A stretch of 64,000 bases of DNA from UBA7488 sp964414185. GTDB lineage: Bacteria; Pseudomonadota; Alphaproteobacteria; CAAHEQ01; UBA3637. Shown here piece after piece: positions 43,650 to 52,030 of the stretch. How positions within the stretch are numbered: position 1 is the stretch's first letter; every line of letters begins with the position of its first letter. The stretch lies in assembly GCA_964414185.1 (NCBI GenBank), contig CAYPVK010000008.1, forward strand, positions 1 through 64,000, given 5' to 3'. The translations under genes and the position numbers were made by a program. The notes below the pieces were generated by a model, which was given only the letters and a program-made list of their open reading frames with translations, made no database searches and was not told where the DNA came from.

Positions 43650-43677
43650 ACTATAGCATACACGAATAAAAAAACAA
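43650..43677 (-). promoter_or_regulatory. Promoter of the pilin leader RNA
   Basis: Minus strand: TTGTTT (43672-43677), 16-bp spacer, TATAGT (43650-43655). Predicted start near 43643, four bases before P1. Confidence 0.55.
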
Positions 43678-44216
43678 GCACTTTTTTTCGATTTTTTTAA
43701 TTTTATTGAAAATTTGTCTAAAAACGACTGTTTCCGTAAATTTAAAATAATATCGGAATCAAAAAGAGTGCAACCCATTCAAACGAATGTTTATTTTTCG
43801 GCAATGCGAAATCAAATAAAAACAAACCGCCGACAAATTTTCATTTTTTAATGATGCTTAAACGCTTTGTTACATTATGTTTGTATTTTGTTCTTTTAAT
43901 TCATAAAAAATAACATTCTGTTATATTTTTTGTTACGGGCGAATCGGCATACTTTTCGTTAAAGCGCAACAAAACATAATCGATTGTTGTTTTCATCGAT
44001 ACAATCGGCATCAAAAGCACAAAAAGTTTTTTAATATGAAATAAAATATTTTTTGCTTAAAAAATATGCAAAACAAAAAGAAATATTGTGATTTAAATTC
44101 GTCCGTGTTCATATAGGGAAAAATTATTTTCATTCAAATTGGGCCTGCCTGCAATAAAAAACAGCCCCTAAAAAAGGGGCTGTTTCATATTCAAGCACAA
44201 ACGGCTGTCAGCTTTA
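43678..44216. other. AT-rich gene-free interval
   Basis: Between the pilin leader promoter and the rpsA stop. It holds a small CGATTGT/ACAATCG hairpin (about 43980-44007) and, at its end, the rpsA terminator. No gene recognised. Confidence 0.5.
44159..44185 (-). terminator. Terminator of rpsA
   Basis: AAACAGCCCC/GGGGCTGTTT, 7-nt loop, followed by T6 on the minus strand, about 30 bp past the rpsA stop. Confidence 0.9.
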
Positions 44217-45956
44217 TTAAGCTTCGGCCTTTTTCGTTGCTTTCTTTTTAGCCGGTTTTTCTTCTTCTTCGGCTTTGGAAGCTTTCTTTTTCGTCAAAGC
44301 AGCCCCCAAAATATCGCCCAAAGAAGCACCCGAGCTGGTCGAACCGAATTCTTCGACAGCCTTTTTGTCTTCGGCCACTTCACGCGCTTTAATCGACAAA
44401 GTCAATTTGCGTGTTTTGGCATCAAAGCTGACAACTTTGGCATCGACTTTTTCGCCGACGGCAAAACGTTCGGGTTTTTGTTCGGATTTGTCTTTGGCCA
44501 AATCGGTGCGTTTGATAAATCCTTTGATACCGTCGACATCAACTTCGATGCCGCCGTCTTCAATAGCGGATACAACGCCCGTTACCGTTTCGCCTTTTTT
44601 GAGCGTTTCGGCAACCGCTGCGCCGCGATCGTCGGTCAATTGTTTGACGCCCAAAGAAATGCGTTCTTTTTCGACGTCAATGTCCAAAATTTTGGCTTTG
44701 ACCATTTGGCCTTTTTTGTATTCTTTAATGGCTTCTTCACCCGGGATTTCCCAAGACAAATCGGATGTGTGAATCATGCCGTCGATTTCATCATTGAGCG
44801 CGATGAAAATACCGAATTCAATCATGTTTTTCACTTCGCCTTCAATCACGTCACCGACTTTATGGGAATCGGCAAAAGCTTTCCACGGGTTTTCTTGGAT
44901 TTGTTTCATACCCAAAGAAATACGGCGTTTGGCTTCGTCGACATCCAAAACGATGACTTCGACTTCTTGGCTCAAAGACACAATCTTGCTGGGGTGGACA
45001 TTTTTCTTTGTCCAGCTCATTTCGGAAACGTGGACCAAGCCTTCGACACCCGGAACCAATTCAATAAATACGCCGTAATCGGCAATATTGCTGATTTTTC
45101 CTTTAAAGCGTGTGCCGACCGGGAATTTTTCGTTAACACCAATCCAAGGATCGGATTCCAATTGTTTCATACCCAAAGAAATACGGCCCGTATCCGTGTT
45201 GAATTTGATGATTTGGACTTTGACCACTTGTCCGACAGACAAAACTTCGGCCGGATTCGTGATACGTTTCCATGAAATGTCCGTAACGTGCAATAAACCG
45301 TCTACGCCGCCCAAATCAATAAAGGCACCGTAATCGGTGATATTTTTAACCGTACCATCGACGATTTCGCCTTCACGCAAGTTCTTAATCATTTCGGAAC
45401 GTTGTTCGGCGCGTGTTTCTTCCAACACGGCGCGGCGGGACACAACGATATTGCCGCGGAGTTTGTCCATTTTCAAAAGTGCGAACGGTTGGGCGACACC
45501 CATCAACGGCGTAACGTCGCGAATCGGGCGCACGTCAATTTGGCTGCCCGGCAAGAAAGCCGTAGCGCCGTTCAAATCGACCGTAAAGCCGCCTTTGACA
45601 CGGCCGAAAATCGTACCGATGACATGTTCGCCTTTTTCCAAAGCTTTTTCCAAATCGCCCCAAGCTTCTTCGCGGCGGGCTTTTTCGCGGGACAACACAA
45701 CATTGCCGTCACGGTCTTCGTATCTGTCAACATACACGTCAATCGTATCGCCGACAGAAGGCACATTGGCGCCGCATTCGCGTACCGGGATGCGGCCTTC
45801 CGATTTCAAACCGACATCAACAATCACGACATCGTCATCAAAACCGACAACAGTCCCTTTGACAACTTTACCTTGCATAGAGCCTTGGCCCATATATTCG
45901 TCAAGCAATGCCCCAAAATCTTCTTTTGACGGCATATCGAATTCTTTGTTTTCCAT
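44217..45956 (-). CDS. rpsA: 30S ribosomal protein S1
   Basis: 579 aa. Six S1 (OB-fold) domains; repeats are visible at GTVKNITDYGAFIDLGGVDGLLHVTDISW, GKISNIADYGVFIEL and EVKNMIEFGIFIAL. Each ends in an RISLGMKQ-type segment. The C-terminus is Lys/Glu-rich. S1 binds mRNA 5' regions for initiation. cmk lies 153 bp upstream on the same strand, the common cmk-rpsA arrangement. Confidence 0.97.
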   Translation of the reverse strand: MENKEFDMPSKEDFGALLDEYMGQGSMQGKVVKGTVVGFDDDVVIVDVGLKSEGRIPVRECGANVPSVGDTIDVYVDRYEDRDGNVVLSREKARREEAWGDLEKALEKGEHVIGTIFGRVKGGFTVDLNGATAFLPGSQIDVRPIRDVTPLMGVAQPFALLKMDKLRGNIVVSRRAVLEETRAEQRSEMIKNLREGEIVDGTVKNITDYGAFIDLGGVDGLLHVTDISWKRITNPAEVLSVGQVVKVQIIKFNTDTGRISLGMKQLESDPWIGVNEKFPVGTRFKGKISNIADYGVFIELVPGVEGLVHVSEMSWTKKNVHPSKIVSLSQEVEVIVLDVDEAKRRISLGMKQIQENPWKAFADSHKVGDVIEGEVKNMIEFGIFIALNDEIDGMIHTSDLSWEIPGEEAIKEYKKGQMVKAKILDIDVEKERISLGVKQLTDDRGAAVAETLKKGETVTGVVSAIEDGGIEVDVDGIKGFIKRTDLAKDKSEQKPERFAVGEKVDAKVVSFDAKTRKLTLSIKAREVAEDKKAVEEFGSTSSGASLGDILGAALTKKKASKAEEEEKPAKKKATKKAEA

Positions 45957-46109
45957 TTAATTCCTTAAGTTTTTTAAGTATAACGCCACTTAAAGCGGTT
46001 GGCCGACAAGGATATACCTTGCGGACTTTTGTTAAACGGTTCCCCCATGGAACCTTTTCACTGTCCCCCGGTTAAAGGGGGTCATAAAACGAATCCCGCA
46101 TAAGGATTC
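45957..46109 (-). promoter_or_regulatory. cmk-rpsA spacer with hairpins
   Basis: It contains CCCCC-GGTTAAA-GGGGG (about 46065-46081) and GGTTCC/GGAACC (about 46039-46056) hairpins in the rpsA leader. S1 often represses its own mRNA, so these may be control elements; not matched to a known class. Confidence 0.45.
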
Positions 46110-46784
46110 TTATTTTTTGGCCGCAAGGCGTTTTTCCAACTCCTTTGTTACGGCATCAAAAACTTCTTCCGGCGTTAAATCGGATGTATCAAGGATAAAC
46201 GCATCGTCCGCGGGGCGCAAAGGCGCCACTGTCCGTTCACGGTCGCGCCGATCGCGTTTTTCTATTTCCGACAAAACGTCCTCATATATAACACATAATC
46301 CTTTGGATTGCAACTCTTTAAATCGACGGGTTGCACGAATTTCCGGGCGTGCCGTCAAATAAACCTTCAAATCGGCATCGGGACAAATCTTCGTACCGAT
46401 ATCGCGACCGTCGATAACGGCGCCTTCGGCAGGCGTACCGTCCGCCAAAGCCGGCGGATTCGTTGCAAAAGAGCGTTGAAATTGAAATAAAATATTGCGT
46501 ACTTCCGGAAAGACCGAAACTTTTGAAGCGGCGGTGCCGTAAACTTCGGTGCGAATCGCGGGATTTTGTTGGATTTCCAACAACCTGTCGGCAGGCAAAT
46601 GGCGAGCGGCCTCAATTGAATCTTGTTCGCTTTCGGGATTGCCGCCTTTTTCCAATACCGCATAACCGATTGTGCGATAAAGCGCCCCGGTATCCAGATA
46701 AGCCAATTTATAAGCGTGTGAAAGTTTTTGCCCCAGCGTACCTTTACCCGTAGCAGGACCACCGTCAATCGCAATTGTGAGCAT
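46110..46784 (-). CDS. cmk: Cytidylate kinase
   Basis: 224 aa. P-loop GGPATGKGT (8-16), LDTGALYRTIGYA, the DGRDIGTKICPDADLKVYLTA segment and the RDRRDRERTVAPLRPADDA lid. It converts CMP and dCMP to diphosphates. Sits just upstream of rpsA as in many proteobacteria. Confidence 0.95.
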   Translation of the reverse strand: MLTIAIDGGPATGKGTLGQKLSHAYKLAYLDTGALYRTIGYAVLEKGGNPESEQDSIEAARHLPADRLLEIQQNPAIRTEVYGTAASKVSVFPEVRNILFQFQRSFATNPPALADGTPAEGAVIDGRDIGTKICPDADLKVYLTARPEIRATRRFKELQSKGLCVIYEDVLSEIEKRDRRDRERTVAPLRPADDAFILDTSDLTPEEVFDAVTKELEKRLAAKK

Positions 46785-47361
46785 GATTATTTTTCCTTTT
46801 TTAAAAGATTCGTAATGACGTTCATTTCATACCATGGCAAGAAGAAAATAACAAGCATTTTTTATTCGGCGTTTATAAATTTCAACTCTTAAAAAATTTT
46901 TTAAAAGCCGGAATGCGTTTTTATGTCTGAGCTTTGAATTTAAACAAACGTATCCTTTTGAAACGGCAACAAACAAAAAAACGCTCAGAAAAACGGGTTC
47001 CATTTTCCTGATGAAAAGCATGTTCGTTTTTAAACGTTAAAAATATTTTTTTCGGCTTGATAATTTTTATATTGACAAATATATCATTACACTGTAAACG
47101 CAGAAATTAATACGTTAAAAGCGCTTAAACGGCAGAAGAAACAACACCGGCGAAAGAATATTTCAATGTGTGAAACGGGCAATAAACACGAACAAAATGA
47201 AATTAAAACATATAATTCGTTAACTTTAAAACATCGGAGGAATAAATGAACTTTAATCATAAAAAATGTTAGCGAAGAGCGTTGTTAGCGATAAGCTTAC
47301 ATTTTGTTGATTAAAATACATGAATCACCTATGTTAATCTTAATCAAAAACGGAGAAATAA
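46785..47361. other. Gene-free interval before the FYDLN gene
   Basis: Mostly AT-rich sequence between divergent genes. A 64-codon open frame at 46827-47021 has no start signal and was not accepted. The right end holds a short leader ORF and hairpin (47236-47315). No tRNA recognised, although one is common near this gene in alphaproteobacteria. Confidence 0.5.
47236..47315 (+). promoter_or_regulatory. Short leader ORF overlapping a long hairpin
   Basis: GGAGG (47236-47240) precedes ATG at 47246 for an eight-codon frame MNFNHKKC with stop TAG at 47270-47272. The coding part (47252-47273) pairs over about 20 bases with 47295-47315, with small bulges. The arrangement suggests translation-dependent control of the gene at 47362, but no U-tract follows the hairpin. 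Confidence 0.45.
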
Positions 47362-47721
47362 ATGAAACCTGAATGGGGACAAAAACGCAAATGTTTAAAA
47401 TGTGAATCTTTCTTTTATGACATGCATAAACCCGAATTTACCTGTCCTAAATGCGGGCAAACTTATACGCAAGAAAGTTATGAAGAAGCCAAAACAAAAT
47501 CCTTATTGAAATTGGCAAAAAAGGCGGCGCCGAAAATTGACGACGAAGATTTGAACGAAGAAGCCCTTTTGCAAATGACGGAAGATGTACCTATTAATGA
47601 AGAAGACTTAGATTCCGACGATTTAGATATCCTGGAAGAAACCGAAGAAGGTTCGGGACCGGATATTTCCGATATTATGGATACTTATGACAATGATGAA
47701 GATGAGGCAAATGCCAGATAA
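47362..47721 (+). CDS. FYDLN acid domain protein (TIGR02300)
   Basis: 119 aa. The zinc-ribbon start KRKCLKCESFFYDMHKPEFTCPKCG has two CxxC pairs and FYDMHK in place of the family's FYDLNK. The rest is strongly acidic. The family is conserved in alphaproteobacteria near cmk and rpsA; function unknown. GGAG precedes the ATG. Its end overlaps the yqgE start by 11 bp. Confidence 0.85.
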   Translation: MKPEWGQKRKCLKCESFFYDMHKPEFTCPKCGQTYTQESYEEAKTKSLLKLAKKAAPKIDDEDLNEEALLQMTEDVPINEEDLDSDDLDILEETEEGSGPDISDIMDTYDNDEDEANAR

Positions 47722-48289
47722 TGATTCGAAATTTTCAAATTTGGCAGGACAATTATTGATTGCAATGCCGGGCATAGACGATGACCGTTTTGACAAAGCC
47801 GTCATCTATATTGCCACGCATACGCCCGAATCCGGTGCGATGGGGATTGTGATTAATTATCCGGCGCAAAAAATGTCTTTGTATGAAATTTTGGATCAGC
47901 TATCCATCCCGCATGATAAAATGGAAAATCCGCCCGCGATTTTATTGGGCGGTCCGGATCAAATCACGCGGGGCTTTATTTTACATTCAAACGATTATCA
48001 CAGCGATTTATCCGTTGCGATTGACAGAGATATTTCCTTGACCGCTTCACAAGATATTTTAAAGGATTTAATTGACGGCAAAGGGCCGAAATATACTTTG
48101 ATTGCGCTGGGGTGTGCAACCTGGGCGGCAGGTCAGCTGGAAGAAGAAATTATGTCCAATATATGGCTGACGGCACCGGCCGACATTGATTTGTTATTCA
48201 AAACCCCGTATGCCCATATTTGGGAAAAAGCGCTTTTATCCATCGGCGTCAACGCTCCGATGCTTGCAAATGATTTCGGAAAAGCGTAA
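47711..48289 (+). CDS. YqgE/AlgH family protein (DUF179)
   Basis: 192 aa from the ATG at 47711; several earlier in-frame ATGs lie in the preceding gene. Motifs NLAGQLLIAMPGIDDDRFDKAVIYI, GAMGIVINYP, LLGGPDQITRGFILH and ALGCATWAAGQLEEEI are diagnostic. The family was once called AlgH, a regulator of alginate, but its biochemical role is unknown. Confidence 0.9.
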   Translation: MPDNDSKFSNLAGQLLIAMPGIDDDRFDKAVIYIATHTPESGAMGIVINYPAQKMSLYEILDQLSIPHDKMENPPAILLGGPDQITRGFILHSNDYHSDLSVAIDRDISLTASQDILKDLIDGKGPKYTLIALGCATWAAGQLEEEIMSNIWLTAPADIDLLFKTPYAHIWEKALLSIGVNAPMLANDFGKA

Positions 48290-48324
48290 GATAAAAAAAT
48301 TAAATATTATATGCAAGAGTCCCC

Positions 48325-49551
48325 ATGAAAAAGATTTTTTTTGCCCTTATGTTAATTGCCTTGTTTATTGCCTGTTTTTCCATCGGACAAAATTACAAAC
48401 ATATTTTTTATAAAATATACCGTTTCAATCACAAACCGGTTATTTCGGTTGTTTTATCGACTTGGAACCGCGATTACGGGTTAAATACTTCAATCGAATC
48501 GATTTTAAACCAATCCTTTGATGATTTTGAATTCATCATCATCAACGACGGGTCAACCGACAATACTGATGCCGTTATTAAGGCATATGCAAAAAAAGAT
48601 CCGCGTATTATTTACTTAAAAAATGATAAAAATATGGGGCTGATTTATTCGTTAAACCGTGGATTAAAGGCTGCAAAAGGCACTTACATTGCACGCATGG
48701 ACGATGATGACCAATCCATCCGCGACCGTTTTGCCCGTCAAATCCAAATTATGGAACAACATCCCGAATTGGCCGTTTTGGGTTCCAACATTGCGGGGGC
48801 CGGAGCAAAAATTCAAGTGGATTTTGACAAAGAACCGTCCTTGGTACCGCCCGAAGAAATGGAAATCAATACTTATTTTTCATCGGGCCTTGCCCATCCG
48901 ACGATTATGATACGGCGCGACTTTTTAACCCGAAATGACATTTGGTATCCCACGGAATATTTATATGCCGAAGATTGCGGATTATACAAACATATTTTGG
49001 ACAAAGGCGGAAAATTATCAATGACATACGAACCGTTGTTGTTGTTCCGCGTTGTCAAATCCAGACCTCAACCCGGACGCGGATACGGCACAATCCAATC
49101 GGATTCGTTTAAAAAATTGCAACAAGAAAAATTAATGCCCTTAATCGGCAAAGTCGAACCCGAAAAATTGGGCGCATTTGCCGGTAAAGAAAACCATTGC
49201 ATTCTTATGAAACGTATGGCCGAAGCAAACAAAGAAAAAAAGATTATCGACCAAAAGACATTGGAAGAAAAAATCTTAAAGGAATGCCCCGATAAAGTGG
49301 GAAATCGGTGGTATACGGTACACCCGTATTGGAACGACATTTTAATCCGCGATGGGGACAAAGTTTCCAGAGCCAATGCTTCGGACACGGGAACAATCAC
49401 TCAAGAAACAAGCAAGGTAATGACAATTCAATGGAAATTTTATCCGGCTGAAGTTTTTAAAAAGGACGAACAAAAACAACGATTGGATTATATAAAGGAC
49501 ACATCCGGTAAAGTGAAATCGGGCGACGATATCGCATCAAAAACAAAATAA
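48325..49551 (+). CDS. Membrane-anchored family 2 glycosyltransferase
   Basis: 408 aa. Signal anchor (about 5-22), then a GT-A domain VISVVLSTWNRDYGLNTSI, EFIIINDGSTDNTDAV, and the acidic metal site ARMDDDDQS. The last 130 residues are Lys/Glu-rich and outside the GT fold. The predicted topology puts the catalytic domain after a membrane helix, which for a cytoplasmic sugar-nucleotide user implies an inward-facing domain; this is unresolved. Stands alone after yqgE. Confidence 0.78.
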   Translation: MKKIFFALMLIALFIACFSIGQNYKHIFYKIYRFNHKPVISVVLSTWNRDYGLNTSIESILNQSFDDFEFIIINDGSTDNTDAVIKAYAKKDPRIIYLKNDKNMGLIYSLNRGLKAAKGTYIARMDDDDQSIRDRFARQIQIMEQHPELAVLGSNIAGAGAKIQVDFDKEPSLVPPEEMEINTYFSSGLAHPTIMIRRDFLTRNDIWYPTEYLYAEDCGLYKHILDKGGKLSMTYEPLLLFRVVKSRPQPGRGYGTIQSDSFKKLQQEKLMPLIGKVEPEKLGAFAGKENHCILMKRMAEANKEKKIIDQKTLEEKILKECPDKVGNRWYTVHPYWNDILIRDGDKVSRANASDTGTITQETSKVMTIQWKFYPAEVFKKDEQKQRLDYIKDTSGKVKSGDDIASKTK

Positions 49552-49659
49552 TCGGCATTAAATATAAAAAAACGAAATAATGTATCGAATTTTTTATAAA
49601 TTCAATGGACCAATCTAAAATTACTCCCAAACCATGCTAAATTCATATAGCATAAAAAG

Positions 49660-50310
49660 TTAAATTTCAATAACATAAAATTGTCCGTGTAACCATTGCG
49701 CGCAAAAAATTTTCGATAAGTCTTTGTATCCTTTTCGGGCCAATTCGGTTTTAAGCCAATGTTCACTTTTTTTAATTTCTTTAAGGCCTTCATCATTAAT
49801 AACCCCGTTGTCAATCAATAAAGTGGCATAATCTTCTCCCCCCTTTTTGACAATCGTCAATTCGCCGTCAATTTCGATTTGTGCCAATTTGACATCTTTC
49901 AAAGAATGGATTTTTTTATGCCTGAGCAACGACATAAAATCCGTCATGGATATTTTCATACGTTTTAATTTATCAACGTCCAATTTGCCGTCGCTGATGA
50001 TAATCGTCGGCACACCGACCATAATTTTGCGTCCCCAACTTGTATTGTTGCGCAAATGATTGATGAAGTACATGATGATAAAATAAGCGGCCATAACCAA
50101 GAAAAAACCGCTTAAACTGATATCTTCATTATAAATAAAGCCTCCCACGATGCCGCCCAAAATAAAATTGCTGATTAAATCAATAGAAGTCATTTGAGCC
50201 AATTGGCGCTTGGAACCGGAAAATTGAAAGAAAAATAAAATCAATAAAAAAGCATACCCGAGTTTAACCGCCACCCATGCATAATAATCCCATGCAATCA
50301 TCATTTGCAT
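49660..50310 (-). CDS. DUF421 (YetF-like) membrane protein
   Basis: 216 aa. Three N-terminal helices (about 13-30, 43-59, 68-84) with KRQLAQMTSIDLISNFILGGIVGG, then the cytoplasmic DUF421 domain with GVPTIIISDGKLDVDKLKRMKISMTDFMSLLRHKKI. YetF-type proteins are widespread with poorly defined function. AAAGGAGA precedes the ATG. Confidence 0.88.
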   Translation of the reverse strand: MQMMIAWDYYAWVAVKLGYAFLLILFFFQFSGSKRQLAQMTSIDLISNFILGGIVGGFIYNEDISLSGFFLVMAAYFIIMYFINHLRNNTSWGRKIMVGVPTIIISDGKLDVDKLKRMKISMTDFMSLLRHKKIHSLKDVKLAQIEIDGELTIVKKGGEDYATLLIDNGVINDEGLKEIKKSEHWLKTELARKGYKDLSKIFCAQWLHGQFYVIEI

Positions 50311-50491
50311 TCTCCTTTGCTTTTATGTCCGTATATAAATTTAGGGATAATGGCGCTTGCCTGCAAGCCGTCAAATCATTTTCATAAAAAAACGATACGC
50401 ATTTTCCGAATTTTCATTTTTTGTTTTAAACGGCAAACAACCGAAAACCGGGAATCAAACTTATCTTGCACAATCAAATCTCAGATATAAA

Positions 50492-50530
50492 AAACTGCCG
50501 CAGGAATTTTATCTGCGACAGTTTATTACT
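50492..50530 (-). terminator. Terminator of the PpiC gene
   Basis: AAACTGCCGCAG and CTGCGACAGTTT (one A/C mismatch, 9-nt loop), followed by T6 on the minus strand, about 25 bp beyond the stop at 50554. Confidence 0.8.
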
Positions 50531-50553
50531 TAACATTAAAGAAACCGCGAAGC

Positions 50554-51516
50554 CTAATCAATTTTTGGGATTAAAATTTGAGCGTTTTCTTTTTGCCATT
50601 CTTGATCAATAACACGTTTAAGATTGCGTTCGGCATATAATTGTTTCAATTGATCTTTGACATCTTCAAATGCCGGCGGAGCCGCCAATCTTCTGTCTTC
50701 GACCAAAACAACATGCCAACCGAACGGCGTTTTAATCGGAGCGGACAATTCGCCTTTTTTCATCGCGAAAACGGCATTGCCGAATTCGGGAATCATCATA
50801 TTTTTGGTAAAATAACCCAATTGGCCGCCTTTGTTATCCTTATCCATGGATTTTTGATTGGCAAGCATTGCAAAATCAACGCCGGCTTTTAATTGGACAA
50901 TAACATCGTCGGCTTCCTTTTTGCTGCCGACCAAAATATGGCGGGCACTGATTTCTTCTTGCCGTTCAAAATTACGCATTTCATTTTTGTACAAATCCTG
51001 CAAAGCTTCATCCGTCATTTCGGTTTCCAATTGTTTTGACAAATAAGCTTGGGACAAAATTTGTTCTCTTGCCAATTTAAGGGCTTTGATGATATCGGGA
51101 TTTTTTTCAATGTCCGATTTTGTTGCCCCGGTCAACATAACCTGCGTATTAATCATATTATTCAAAATTTGCGGATAAATCATTTCAAACGGCAAATCCG
51201 ATAATTGCGGGATATCTTTAGCCAAGGCGCGCACGTCGCCCAAGGTAATATTTTTACCGTCCACCACTGCGACAACGGCCGTATCGGCCAAAGCGCCCGC
51301 ATGGTGTTTCGCTTGAGCACTTTCATTTTTCAAACTAAAAGCGTAAAAAGCGACATAATACCAAATAACGGCGGTAAAAATAAGCAAAAGAGTAACAATC
51401 ACCGCACGTTTTATGCTAAAACGAACAGGCTTTGACGCGCTTTTTTCCGGAGCGGCTTGAACCGGTGTTTCATCGGCTTTGACCGATGTTTTGACGGGTG
51501 TCTTTTTTTTAGTCAT
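50554..51516 (-). CDS. Membrane-anchored peptidyl-prolyl isomerase (parvulin, PpiC/SurA-like)
   Basis: 320 aa. A short cytoplasmic tail and one helix (about 36-58) tether a periplasmic chaperone helix region and a rotamase domain: ISARHILVGSKKEADDVI, GGQLGYFTKNMMIPEFGNAVF, PIKTPFGWHVVLVEDRR. It assists folding of exported or outer-membrane proteins. Single gene with its own promoter and terminator. Confidence 0.88.
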   Translation of the reverse strand: MTKKKTPVKTSVKADETPVQAAPEKSASKPVRFSIKRAVIVTLLLIFTAVIWYYVAFYAFSLKNESAQAKHHAGALADTAVVAVVDGKNITLGDVRALAKDIPQLSDLPFEMIYPQILNNMINTQVMLTGATKSDIEKNPDIIKALKLAREQILSQAYLSKQLETEMTDEALQDLYKNEMRNFERQEEISARHILVGSKKEADDVIVQLKAGVDFAMLANQKSMDKDNKGGQLGYFTKNMMIPEFGNAVFAMKKGELSAPIKTPFGWHVVLVEDRRLAAPPAFEDVKDQLKQLYAERNLKRVIDQEWQKENAQILIPKID

Positions 51517-51547
51517 TTTTTCCCTCCTTCAGTGAAAATCTGATTTA

Positions 51548-51576
51548 ACTATAGAACGCTTTCATATAAATTGCAA
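51548..51576 (-). promoter_or_regulatory. Sigma70 promoter of the PpiC gene
   Basis: Minus strand: TTGCAA (51571-51576), 17-bp spacer, TATAGT (51548-51553), about 30 bp before the ATG at 51516. Confidence 0.72.
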
Positions 51577-51598
51577 TGATTTTTTAAAATGCGTTTCA

Positions 51599-52021
51599 TT
51601 AAATATTTTTCAGTTGTTCTTGGCGCAACCGTTTGGATAATTCGCCCATAAAGCCTTTGGCCAATGTCGGATGCAAAGCCATCATTTGATACAAGTTATC
51701 GCCCGAAATCCTTAAAACCGTCGTTTTGTCATGTGCGATGTTTTCAAACGGCATAATGGCGGGGCTGAGAACCGTCGTTTCGCCGAAAAATTGCCGAGGC
51801 CCCAATTCATGGAAAACTTCGTCCCCGTCCATAACCCGCACGGATCCCGATAAAATAATGTATAAATATTTGTTTTCGGTTTGGCTGTCCAAAATAACGT
51901 CACCGGCCTTAAAAGTTTTTTCCTCGGTAACCGAAATCAAATCCGCCAAAGCCGCTTCGGTGGCTTCTTTGAAAATCGGCACATTTTTTAAAACCAAAAC
52001 TTTTTCAAAAGTCATTGACAT
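51599..52021 (-). CDS. Cyclic-nucleotide-binding domain protein
   Basis: 140 aa, almost only a CNB beta-barrel: FKAGDVILDSQTENKYLYIILSGSVRV, then the cassette GPRQFFGETTVLSP. The canonical Arg of the cAMP-binding cassette (GE..L....R) is replaced near MPFENIAHDK, so binding of cAMP is uncertain. No HTH, hence not a CRP regulator. It lies 9 bp after the transporter-HEAT gene and is probably its regulatory subunit. Confidence 0.85.
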   Translation of the reverse strand: MSMTFEKVLVLKNVPIFKEATEAALADLISVTEEKTFKAGDVILDSQTENKYLYIILSGSVRVMDGDEVFHELGPRQFFGETTVLSPAIMPFENIAHDKTTVLRISGDNLYQMMALHPTLAKGFMGELSKRLRQEQLKNI

Positions 52022-52030
52022 GGCGTTCTC

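Noticed and set aside
46827..47021. 64-codon minus-strand protein-coding gene
   Set aside because: Only a hydrophobic-basic low-complexity frame with no start signal and no recognisable product.
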